A DNA stretch of 64,000 nucleotides from Botrytis cinerea B05.10 (taxonomy: Eukaryota > Ascomycota > Leotiomycetes > Helotiales > Sclerotiniaceae): the NCBI RefSeq assembly GCF_000143535.2, contig NC_037318.1, positions 1,364,001 through 1,428,000 of the forward strand, in the 5' to 3' direction. Positions 11,514 to 21,356 of this stretch are shown here, in pieces. A program made the position numbers and the translations under genes. Positions within the stretch are counted from its first letter, which is position 1, and the number at the start of each line of letters is the position of its first letter. Below the pieces are notes generated by a model. It saw nothing but the letters and a program-made list of their open reading frames with translations, searched no databases and had not been told where the DNA came from.

Positions 11514-12734
11514 TTGGGATGAAGGCTTTCAAATATGTGGAAGTATACTGGCTCACTGGGTACTTGAACGAGTGGGTGGGTGGATTACCTTCCTCATCTG
11601 ATCCCACACTGTATCGATTCTAGACTCATCAATATATACATGTACACACCCTTCGATACAAATTTTTCATACTCCACCCACAATACAGATCTAGCCAGGG
11701 AGATGATAATATGGTTGCGAACATGTACCGGTAGCTATCCTCAACTCGACACTCTTTACTAATAGTCATCACATTCACATTTCCATTCACACAAACAATA
11801 ATACAACCCCTACCGTATCTCAACAATATCAACGATCAAATCAACATCCCCCAAGCAAATCATCTCATCCAAGCAACCAAGCAGCCAAGGGGAAAACTCG
11901 GACAATCCGGAAGAATCCCGATTGAAAAGTAATGCATACCTACTTGCTCCCTCGTAATAATCCTATTCCATATAGGTATACAGAATAAGAGCACGCGACC
12001 TAAACAGCTAATCGGCCAATCTATCGGCAATCAATCGGAAAGCAAGGGAAGATGAAGGGGTATAATAAATCCGCATCAACATCTATAAAATAAAACAAAA
12101 GTATGCACGGTAGATAGATATGACAAATTCCACAAGAATGTTCCGATTATGCAAATCGTATGTACAGAATTTTATATTTATATATATATATACTTCAGTA
12201 ACATGAATGTCTAGTTATCATATAGATAAAAGTCAGGAGTTAGAAGTTGGAAATAGAGAAGAGTCTGTCTCGTGGGTTTAGTTACCATGGAGATATGTTA
12301 TGTTATATCTGTAACTTGTAGGTTTTTTTTTAATTTTTTATTTTATCTGTATCAATACACGATTATGATTATGATTCCCTACCTAGGTAGGCATGCTATA
12401 GTATCATATGTATTGGCTGTATATATATCACGATTATTACTTCGCGAAGGTTGGTGATACAGTTATCGAAGCTTAGATAATCTCACGAGGAGATGAATAT
12501 CATCATGCTGTTTTTGTGAGTATATATATATATATATACATCAGGTCTTGGTTTATAGTTAGACTGAAGAATGAATCAATGAGTCAATGAATGAATGGAT
12601 GAATGGATGGATGAAAATGGTTATTATAGTAAGTATGGATTATTCGAATCCTTTGTCTCATGTTTGATTTTGGGTTTTGAGTTTTGAATATCGCGTTTCG
12701 AGTTTCGCGTTTCGAGTTGCGAGTTGCGATTTTC

Positions 12735-12738
<4 letters not shown>

Positions 12739-12807
<69 letters not shown>

Positions 12808-12822
12808 AGTGTGTGTGTGTGT
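12739..12822. repeat. Compound microsatellite (GA)~32 - (GT)~7
   Basis: An unbroken GA run of about 64 nt is followed, after CTGA, by GT units. It is the longest dinucleotide run in the window. Confidence 0.97.
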
Positions 12823-12889
12823 GGAAAGAAAACATAAAGGGGATTTAAGTTGTTCCTGATGTCTGAAATGATGTATCAGATAGATATGT

Positions 12890-12966
12890 GGATGGATGAA
12901 TGGATGGATGGATGAATGGATGGATGGATGAATGGATGGATGGATGAATGGATGGATGGATGGATG
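12890..12966. repeat. Minisatellite, 16-bp unit GGATGGATGGATGAAT
   Basis: About four to five copies of a 16-bp higher-order unit, itself built from GGAT and GAAT tetramers, lie between 12890 and 12966. Shorter GAATGGAT runs lie nearby at 12568-12613, suggesting repeated local slippage. Confidence 0.95.
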
Positions 12967-13342
12967 TAGTATCAGGAATCGTTGGAATTCAGTGGTGGTG
13001 TGTAATGTTCAAAGCCATAGTGAAGATTTGCATTATTATATTCACATCATATTTGACGGTTCCTACCTATTATGGTATGGATTTGAAAGCTTGTAAGATT
13101 CAAGAGATGATGAGATGAATATATGACTATCATCATCCTTCAATCTTCCAAGTATATGTATGCTATTTACAGAATAAATCTATACAGTCGATCAAATCAT
13201 CTAACTCGATCTGGATTACACAGTAGATAGATGATTGAAAATTGACGCGTCGATATCCTTAAGTATATCTAAAGATTCATCCATACATTTTGCTCATTCT
13301 TCTCATGAAAACATAATCGAAGGGAAGAACAATTTTCAAATC

Positions 13343-13381
13343 GAGCGCAGCGAGGACTGGGGGTTTGGGGGCTTGCCCCCA
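13343..13381. repeat. GC-rich hairpin with two G5 tracts
   Basis: A GAGCGCAGCGAGGAC segment is followed by GGGGG, TTT, GGGGG and then CTTGCCCCC. The second G tract pairs with the C tract as TGGGGGC/GCCCCCA around a tiny loop (13366-13381). It stands out sharply against AT-rich surroundings and resembles dispersed GC clusters or short foldback elements seen in some fungal nuclear and mitochondrial DNA. Confidence 0.6.
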
Positions 13382-13908
13382 TCTAAAAGATATATATCAA
13401 TCATCAATTGGAGGATGTATCATGAGATCTTGCGAGATTGGGTTCAAGGGAGTGGGAAAAGTGGAATATGTATTGTTTGTTGAAGTTTTGGATGAAGCTG
13501 GTTTGGGTTTTTGATATTGTATATATTAGTTGGATATTTGGTCTATATATCCAGAACTCATAAATACATGAGCGGTATGCGGAAATGACAAGACAGCGTA
13601 TCTCATTGATCGCATTCCAGAATTCACCAATTCCCTTGCTGTCTTTTCTCCAAATATTGAGGCTTCAAGCGAGTAAGTGAGTCCAAGATGCTAGAGCTGC
13701 AAGAAACCACAGCATGGGAATGAACTATGCTCACGTCTTCACATGAGAGATCTATCTCATCCGTACCAGTCTAGCACGGGTAACGAAGGAAGCGTACTCG
13801 TACTCGTACTCTCATCGTATCATCTTATTCTTTAACAAGTTTGGTTTTCTATTCAACAATACCCAGCTGGGTACAAAATATCGAAATTCCAAGTTCTATG
13901 TTTGGAGC

Positions 13909-13944
13909 AGAGAGAGAGAGAGTGTGTGTGTGTGTGTGTGTGTG
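13909..13944. repeat. Compound microsatellite (GA)7-(GT)11
   Basis: A GA run passes directly into a GT run, the same order as the larger tract at 12739-12822. Confidence 0.95.
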
Positions 13945-14263
13945 TACTCATCATCTCAACACATGTTAGATCTTGATATTAATGATTCTTCCTAATCAAA
14001 ATCGAGATAATAGCCCAGGAATTTTTATAAATCCATCACCATTCCGAATTCAATTCATCTCTATAATCCTCCAGATTAAATAACTATCAGCATTCAAACC
14101 AAACCAAATCAAATCAACAACATACATACATACAATCCACCAATAACAATCCTCGCTTCACAGTGATCCAACCATACGAATACCTCACTACATACCTACA
14201 ATATCAATCACCACAAAAATCTCAATTTAGTAACTCACAATCGTATCACATCCAAGACTTCCC

Positions 14264-14502
14264 ATGCAAGACTTCCAATCCTCTAATTCCCAATTTCCAA
14301 TCCCCAATCCCCAAGCTCCCGATTGGTCAAGTAAGTAAACACCAATGCGTAGCCCTATCCCAAAACCCAGTCAGCAAGCACCATTTCAGAGACTACTCAC
14401 CTCCCACCACCGAGGATCAACTCGTCATCTTCAAGATTGGGATATGTTTCGTCAGTTGAAAAGAGGAGGTGGAAGGGAAGAGTGATCGAAATGGAGTTTT
14501 GA
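14264..14502 (+). CDS. Candidate small two-exon gene (59 aa), unrecognised
   Basis: Exon 1 (14264-14330) opens with ATG and reads MQDFQSSNSQFPIPNPQAPD and onward. A consensus donor GTAAGT starts a 59-nt intron ending in TTTCAG at 14389, and exon 2 (14390-14502) continues in frame to a stop, giving 59 aa with a basic C-terminal third. In its favour are the perfect donor, typical intron size, matched phase, a CA-rich leader-like segment upstream and a TATA-like element near 14024. Against it are the short length, no clear CTAAC branch point and no recognised family. It could also be the first coding part of a longer transcript or an upstream ORF. Confidence 0.25.
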
Positions 14503-15142
14503 TGACAGGTTTTGTTGTTGTTTTCACCATCATTATTTTAAAATAATTCTAAGCTACCAATCTGATCTTGATGTTGGTTTAGCCTTTGACCTTGGTCAAA
14601 TTTCTTAATCTAAAAATCTCACCATCTCCAAATTGAGAGTTAAACGGGGTGCACAGTTGCGAAGCAAGTAAGCAAGTCAGGTAAATTCGTAGAGAAATCA
14701 GCAAGTGTATTGCGATTGATTTCCCGAGGAAGCACTTTCTGGACTTTGTTCTGTAGTAGGGATTGGTGTGTTTGGGAGCCTAGCATTGGAGTTTCTGGGA
14801 GTGATAGGCTGGATAGATGAGTTGGATTGGTAGGTTTAGAGTGTGGATGAGTGGACTGGGTGTTGGGAAGATTTTCGAGGGGGAGTTGATGATGGGGTAA
14901 TGGAAAGGGAGGCTGATCATGGCTGGCTGGCTGGCTAGATGGGTAGATGGGTGAAGAGTTTGTTTGTAGGAGTGATATGGCTATTTATTTGTGTGTGGTA
15001 GGTAGGTAGAGTTTGTTGTGTGAGGGGAGGTGTTAAGCTTAGGGGTGGGTTAGATTGGGCGAGGAGATGTGGGTTGATAATATGGAGGGCTGGGGGTTTC
15101 TAGCTCTGTGAACGTAGTGAATGACTTCAATTTGATGGTTGC

Positions 15143-15269
15143 TGTAGTGTAGCCCTAAGCGAATACAAAAGAGACTAGATATTTCTAATTGCCCTTATAT
15201 AAGGGCTATTATTTCTTGTATATAGCTAGCGCTTGAGACAGAATATAATATCTACAATTAGGAACTACA
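15143..15269. mobile_element. LTR-like relic (probable solo LTR)
   Basis: A 127-bp segment begins TGTAG and ends CTACA (inverted TG...CA ends). It contains a TATA-like core within the perfect 16-bp palindrome GCCCTTATATAAGGGC (15191-15206), followed by TTGTATATAGC and CTTGAGACAGAATATAAT. Order and motifs match the promoter and R/U5 regions of fungal LTR retrotransposons. No internal gag/pol sequence adjoins it and I see no target-site duplication, so it would be an old solo LTR. Confidence 0.5.
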
Positions 15270-16274
15270 ACCGTAGATGGTATGTCTTCCGTATCCTTCT
15301 CATATAAATACTAGATGTCGTATTGAATATGAGATGAGGAGATGATAGGGAGTTTTTTGGGGTGCTTTTTGTGGGATATGGGGATTTTGATGTGTATGCG
15401 TGTGTGTATATACATGTGTGAATTTGTTGCGGGTTTTTTTGTTGAAAGGTTTACCAGGTAATTTTTGGAGTTGTAAAGAGAAAATCCTGGATATTAGTTT
15501 GTTATCTCAGATCCGTCTTAAATCCTTCATTATGAATATCAGGATGGTCATATCACCTTAACTAATGAGTTTTTGATATTATGTTCATTCATTAGTTAGA
15601 CTAGATATGTAGTAGTTGTGTCAAATTTGATACTATGCGTCTAATTTAATGGGCTGTGAAATGAATGAAAGCAAGAAAAAGAAGAGGAAGAAGTGACTTG
15701 GATAATAATATAGTAGAATGAAAGTGAAGAGTTCGCTCTAGCTTCCGGATTTTGATGAATGATGACGATGATTATCATGAGACTGGCGGGATGGTATATG
15801 AAGGGTATGTAAATATTGAAAGTTTAGTTGAAGGGCAAAATCACAGGGGATGGAAAGGGGAGAGTGAGAGAGAGTGAGACTGTATATGTGAGAAAATATG
15901 CGATTTTAGAAGAGAAAGGGGGGAAAAAGAAAGAAGCGAGGAGACAAGTAAAACGGGGATGGGTCGGGAAGAGTAGAAACACGAATGATAAAGCAGAGAA
16001 GTCAGAAGAAAAGAAAACACAAAATACGAAGTAATCATAAAAAAGAATAAAAATCCCACACAACACCTCTTTAGCGAAAAAGTGAGAGCAGAGTAAAGAA
16101 TCAAGAGTCAGTGTAGAACAGAGCTGAATACACACACACACAACTCCCCATTTAAGATCTCAAATCTAAAGTGAATGTTGAGTATATAATTCTTCTCACT
16201 CTCCTTACCACATAAGTAAAGAATGAATGAGTAGACTCAAGTCATTCACATTCTACCACAAGGGAGTTAATTCT

Positions 16275-16355
16275 CCAGGTCTCTTTAAGGACTACCTACT
16301 GTAATTCTGTACATAGCGAGCTCTCAGAACAGAATACAATTTGAATACCAGGACA
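16275..16355. mobile_element. Second, shorter LTR-like relic
   Basis: The segment TGTACATAGCGAGCTCTCAG followed by AACAGAATACAAT aligns over about 35 bp with the 3' half of the relic at 15143-15269 (TGTATATAGC..., AGACAGAATATAAT) and sits in the same orientation about 1 kb away. The 5' half is degenerate. The roughly 1 kb between them is too short for, and does not encode, retrotransposon proteins. Confidence 0.35.
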
Positions 16356-16877
16356 TGCATCGTAGGTAATATATATATCATGATTATCATTCCCAATTCA
16401 ATACTTGGCTATTCTCCCATTCAAATCATTGAACAAAACGCCCACTAGATACTCCTCACTATCTTCTACTAGAGTCTTGAATTTCCACCGAAAGATTAAT
16501 CTAGAAACTGAATATAATATCAAGAAGAGACGCACTAATAATATCACATCGCACAATAAAGAAGCAATTCCTACCCTTTCATCAAGATCAATCTTTCTTC
16601 TTTTCATTTTTCTATACGTCTAGAAAGAGTAGATGATTACCCAATGAAAATCACACGCTCACACAATAAACTTCTTCATCACACAAATTTTTTTTTAAAA
16701 AAATGTCAATATCCTCAAATATATATACACACAACACCTCTCATTCTCGCCTCAAACTCTAGCTATAGAATTTTCACACAACACAACCCGCCGGAGAAAA
16801 CACAGCTAACCGGTACTCAAAAATCTATTTATTCCTATACATAACTCACTTCATCTCATACGAGATGCTAGATACCC

Positions 16878-16878
<1 letters not shown>

Positions 16879-16910
<32 letters not shown>
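16879..16910. repeat. GATA tetranucleotide microsatellite
   Basis: About eight head-to-tail GATA units. Intergenic, no gene within 700 bp. Confidence 0.95.
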
Positions 16911-17619
16911 TAAACGAACATTACAATCATCCACTCAAACAGTAATATAACCTACCATCCCTCTATATCTCTCCATCAGCCAGTATGAAATAATCCGAGA
17001 AGATTTTTTTCTTAATATTGTCGATTACTTAGAAGGAGATTCTATCTATACATCCATCTATCCATCAAACCCTCATCTTTCTCTACATGAATAAACACCC
17101 CCTTGTCAAGCAAGTCCCCTAGCTACTCGGTTCCGCTTAACCACCCATACCTACATAGTAATCTTGCATCAAAAATTGATCACTTATTATTCAATCTTTT
17201 CCCCTCAGAAATAGAAATAAAATAACCACAACACATCATTCCAACATCCAATTAATCATTATTAGTATCATTAGTTATTAATTCATTTAGATAAACAAAT
17301 GTAATAGTGCTTCAAAATCCATAAGCTCGATTTATCATATTATATTGTATCTTGAACAATAAACCACTAAAGCTTCCGCTCCATCTCTTAATGAATTATA
17401 AATCATAAACAAAGACCTCTCTCCCTCTCATGATCACACCAAACCATCATATCCTACCTATCCCACCCCACCCCATATCCCCACATATCCCATCCCATCA
17501 ATTTCTGAAGACCGACCAAAAATTCCCCTTCCCTCCTTCCTTCCTTCCAAAAAAAACCAAAAAAAGAAAAAGAATAAATCACCACACACCATACCCATCC
17601 ACCCAACAAACCACAAACC

Positions 17620-17624
17620 AAAAA
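17620..17624 (-). terminator. RNA polymerase III terminator of tRNA-Arg
   Basis: On the minus strand a TTTTT run starts 8 nt beyond the tRNA 3' end, preceded by TTTC. This is the usual pol III termination signal. Confidence 0.8.
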
Positions 17625-17632
17625 GAAATGTG

Positions 17633-17704
17633 TGACCTACGCAGGGATCGAACCTGCAATCTCTTGATTCGTAGTCAAGCGCCTTGCCATTGGGCCAGCA
17701 GGCC
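17633..17704 (-). tRNA. tRNA-Arg (anticodon ACG)
   Basis: The 72-nt minus-strand segment folds as a cloverleaf. The acceptor stem GGCCTGC pairs with GTAGGTC (two G-U pairs) and the discriminator base is A. The D arm has a 3-bp GCC/GGC stem. The anticodon stem CTTGA/TCAAG closes a CTACGAA loop, giving anticodon ACG (read as ICG after deamination, decoding CGU, CGC and CGA). The T arm is GCAGG TTCGATC CCTGC. No intron is present. CCA is not encoded, as normal for a eukaryotic nuclear tRNA. The A34 of this tRNA is the type of site modified by the Tad2/Tad3 enzyme, not by the TAD1 encoded at 40.5 kb. Confidence 0.96.
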
Positions 17705-18436
17705 TGATTCATCTGTGAAGATGAATAGTGTTTGTTGAAAGATGCAACAAAATTAATGTATATAAAGATAAATCTTGGTGGGGTCGAATAAATTTTTTGG
17801 GCAGAGGGAGGGGTATGGTGGGGTGGGGCGGTGCCGTTCCCGGTGAGTTTGCTTGTGTCTCTTCGTGTCTTGGTGTGCTTGTGGATTTTGATATCCGTTA
17901 TCAATTGAGTTAATGGGTGGATTATTATCGATATGAATATTTATCCTTGGCTTCTACGTCTGTTAGAGATATGTTAGCAGTATGATGTATGTTTATCTCA
18001 ATAGATTCGAGTGATGAGATGAGAGCGTGGGGGGGTTGTTTGACAATATCATGTGTGATATCTATGAGAGTGTATCGAATTTTGACTTTGCGTAGGAGAG
18101 AGAGTAATATGGGAAATGGAAAGGTTCTACTAATTATTCTCAGACGAGAGAAGGAAATCGAGCTGTGTGATGTTCAATATGAAAATCTATCGGTAGCAAT
18201 GAGGGAAATGAAGCACATAAAGAGTTTCTTAATCTTTTCTGATACTGAGATTTCAATACCATATCATACCATACCATACATAACATATCAGCTATACAGC
18301 TTCCAAAACTCACCCATTGAGATTTTCATTCCTTCCATTGTGCGCCAACCTTGGATTTTCATCATCAAAGATAATAATTTAACCAAACGCCATCCATAAT
18401 TGTACAAGTTTCATTCCTTTTCCATTTTGATTGTAA
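17705..18436. other. Intergenic between tRNA-Arg and CBP4
   Basis: The tRNA 5' flank and the 3' flank of CBP4. Frames across 17989-18399 show no family signature and I see nothing else. Confidence 0.6.
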
Positions 18437-19111
18437 TTAAAGACTTCCACCAGGCATCAAATTTGTTCCACTCTTTTTAATTTCTTCTTTCCTCTGTTGC
18501 ATCTCTTGCATTAATTTGGCTTGTTCTTCTATCTTCCCACTACGCTTTTTGCGTGCGGCTTCTTCGGCCTCGACCCAGACTGTGGATAGAGATCAGTACG
18601 TTTCTTTTGGTTGTCAAATGTAATTGCAATTCGTGAAAACCCTCATAAGTTCCCCTCTATAGAACTCTTCTTTGATCTCTCTGGAACTCCTCTTCATCCA
18701 AATCCCCATATGTCCCCAGCTCCCTCCCCCTTGAAACAAACAACCCAAGAAAGAAACTTACTCGGTCTATCACTCTTACTGTACTCCTTCAATCTTGCCA
18801 CAAAGTTATCGAAATCCTCTTGTTTCCCTACTCGATTCTCCAAACTGCGCTTTTGTAACTCTGGATTATATTTCAGGAAGAGTTCTTCTTCGGTTGGGGA
18901 AATGTAGTAGATCAGAGCTGGACCGCCGACACAGCATGTTAAGCCGCTAGAGATAGAGGAGTTAGCACTCTATTTCCTGGAGATAATAGGGAAGATGTGA
19001 GAAGAAATCGAGAGTGAAAAAGAGGAAGGGATGGCAAAAGAAACATGGAAGAGAAACATACGCAACAGCCATCTTGCCATACATGCGCCAGTTAGTGGGT
19101 TTTGGTGGCAT
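18437..19111 (-). CDS. CBP4: Cbp4-like ubiquinol-cytochrome c reductase (complex III) assembly factor
   Basis: Small inner mitochondrial membrane protein that in yeast binds newly made cytochrome b together with the Cbp3-Cbp6 complex during bc1 complex assembly. Three exons, 19111-19062, 18946-18762 and 18579-18437 (introns 115 and 182 nt), give 125 aa. The family pattern is clear: a short N-terminus with TNWRMYGKM, one membrane span (about 14-33) containing GGPALIYY, then the signature [20 protein letters not shown], the segment [15 protein letters not shown] split across intron 2, and a charged C-terminal helix. The exons are too short to be seen as long open frames. It is divergent from SKT5 with about 2.2 kb between the start codons. 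Confidence 0.92.
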
Positions 19112-21356
19112 ATTTGCTTTTTTGTTAATTCAATGTAATTTTATATCTTAGGTGTGAAAATCAACGATTTGGGTCGGCAATTGTAATATCTGATATGTTT
19201 TCGGCGATGAAGTCAAACGATGATAATTTGATCAATGACATGATGATTTTCGGTTCAAAGCTGGGTTCAGAGCTTGTTGTGGCTATGCTTTCAACGGAGA
19301 TTGTGGCTGTGGTGGCGTAGGGAGAGACAAATTGGAGAAGAGTGATTTCATCAGTTTTTAGTTGATGTGATTGGATTATGGGGGAACTGGGATGGGACGG
19401 AAATGAGAAGAGCATGAGAAGAGCATGAGCATGAGCATGAGCATGAACATGAACATGACTGGACAGTCCCGGATGTGAGGTTATGTTGAAGAGAGCATTG
19501 CATTGAGTTTACTTACCGAATGAGATTTTCGGTGGTGCTGATGATGCTCTTCACTTAGGACTTCTAAAAATCAATCGTCGAGTAGGATGGTCAGGAGTAG
19601 ATACAGATAGGATGCTCAGGAGTAGACACAAATCCAGACCTTCTTCATACATTTTGTAGCTTTCACATAGCAACTACCGGCAGTCAAGATAGTAGAGCCA
19701 GTACCTGCCTCGAAAATGCCATAAATACCTGATACATCCCACGCATTGATATCTATCTTTCTGCATACAGCAAGTTCGGATGGCCAAGACATCTAATCAT
19801 GTACGTCGTAATGCAGTTACAGAATGACTCTCTATTCAAAGCCCAGATCAGTACGAGCACATCAACCTCCTTGTGCTCTTCCTCAATTCCCTTCATTGAT
19901 CTTGAATTGATGATTGATGACGAAGAGCTAAAGACACAAGCCCCTGATCTCAGCTGAGCTCAATGGCATCACAAGATCCAGGATCTTTGAGATCTTATGT
20001 AAACTTGGTCTCTCAACGCCATGTTTCTCATATTTCCTTTGATGCAGTGGACCTTGTGAATCTCGTGGAGTAGCCACCAGCATGCTGGTTACGATGCGAT
20101 AGCCAATCATTCTTCGTTCGGACCTGACTCCAATTATGGCTGCTGGCGAGTGATGATGGGAAAGCTAACCCCCCCCTTGTCATATATGTAACGCGCGAGA
20201 GATTGTTCAAAGGGTTGGACTTGCATGCGTGCATGTGAATGATAGAACGATTTATTACTTAGATTAAATTTCCCATTCACTAATGCTACGCAGGGTGTAT
20301 GTGACTGGGTGAATGATGATGCTATCAGATAGATTCCCAAGGGACTATCCGAATATTGACTTTTCTCTCTTCACACCTGAGACGAACTTAACTTTCGCAT
20401 GAACATTGCCGACACCAGAGGAACCGAGTAGCTTCTCCTGCACCAACAACACAACGACATAACTTTGATAGCCAGAAGCCAAGAGTCTAAGAGGTCGGAA
20501 CATCGGAATCTTCGAGGTTAGTGACTGAAAATAAACTCCATACACATCACCAAGAACCAACCAGAACCAACAGAACCCAAGAAGCTTCTTCGTCGTGCTA
20601 TTGTGGTTCCGTTTGCGACGGTTAAGCGCAGCAACAGACGACAGATAATAGAGAATGCAGATTGTCGACAGCGAATTGCAACACCCGACCGAGAGAACAT
20701 CCCATAGCCAAAGATCATACGCCTTTCGTATACTCCATACTGATCCCATCCCATCCACCTTGTTAGCGCCCCTGCCCTGCCCTTCCCTCCTACCCTGCCC
20801 TGCCTCGCCCCCACTCCGCATTCTCTGAGACAACCACCCAAGCAAGCCGACCAGCCGTCTTGAACATTGAAAACCCTCTTGGAAATTCACAACTAACTGA
20901 TAACATTTCGCATTCTTTTTGTCTTCTTCCGCATAGAAAGATCATAATCGACAGAGGCCCTCACTCAAGTTTTCTCTTCTACTATCTTCTATTGTCGTTT
21001 GCATACACAAATACTGGCTGTCGTGCGAATCAATACCGAGACAACTCTCAAACTTGAGTTGCGTTGTGGAGTTATAACAACAATTCCTACCTGGAACGAA
21101 GTGAACCAATTCCCGAAACATTGATTGATCAACCTTTTACAACAGCGATAATCCCAATTTTTTGACTTGCAGACCGAGTTTTCAAGCTGATTTACATTTT
21201 GCACTACGAAAATATAGATTTTTTTTGAAGAATTGGCTTCCATGGATTGATCATTGTAGTGTTATTACAATTTGTTAAGATTTTGCGCCAAAGAACATAA
21301 GGGCAAGGGGAATCGAAGTTGGACCGAGCAAGAAGGAGAGACAGGAAGAGAGCGTC
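19112..21356. other. Divergent promoter region of CBP4 and SKT5
   Basis: Contains a GAGCAT hexamer repeat (about 19422-19458). A C-rich tract in the right third (about 20755-20815) probably belongs to the long SKT5 promoter or leader. The minus-strand frame at 20345-20890 reads through this skewed DNA and has no family signature. Confidence 0.6.
19422..19458. repeat. Hexamer repeat GAGCAT/GAACAT, about 6 copies
   Basis: Four GAGCAT units pass into two GAACAT units. Confidence 0.9.

Larger units (their letters stand above)
9798..17632. other. 7.8-kb gene-poor spacer rich in simple repeats
   Basis: The longest stretch without a supported protein gene in the left half. Its left 600 bp should hold the VPS62-domain promoter. 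The rest contains at least five microsatellite or minisatellite tracts, two LTR-like relics and a GC-rich hairpin (listed separately). CA-rich segments at about 11270-11345 and 14090-14165, the latter preceded by a TATA-like TTTTATAAAT (about 14024-14033), resemble fungal 5' leaders. One or two transcripts with little or no coding content may therefore start here. Confidence 0.6.

Noticed and set aside
12584..12835. 83-codon frame containing a run of Ser-Leu pairs
   Set aside because: Purely the translation of the (GA)n microsatellite.
15824..16141. Hydrophobic 105-codon minus-strand frame
   Set aside because: It is the complement of a purine-rich AGAG/GAAA stretch, which gives Phe/Ser/Leu runs by composition alone.
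20345..20890. 181-codon minus-strand frame between CBP4 and SKT5
   Set aside because: It runs through strongly C/G-skewed DNA that looks like the SKT5 promoter or leader. The product is low-complexity Gly/Arg-rich at the start, with no known domain.
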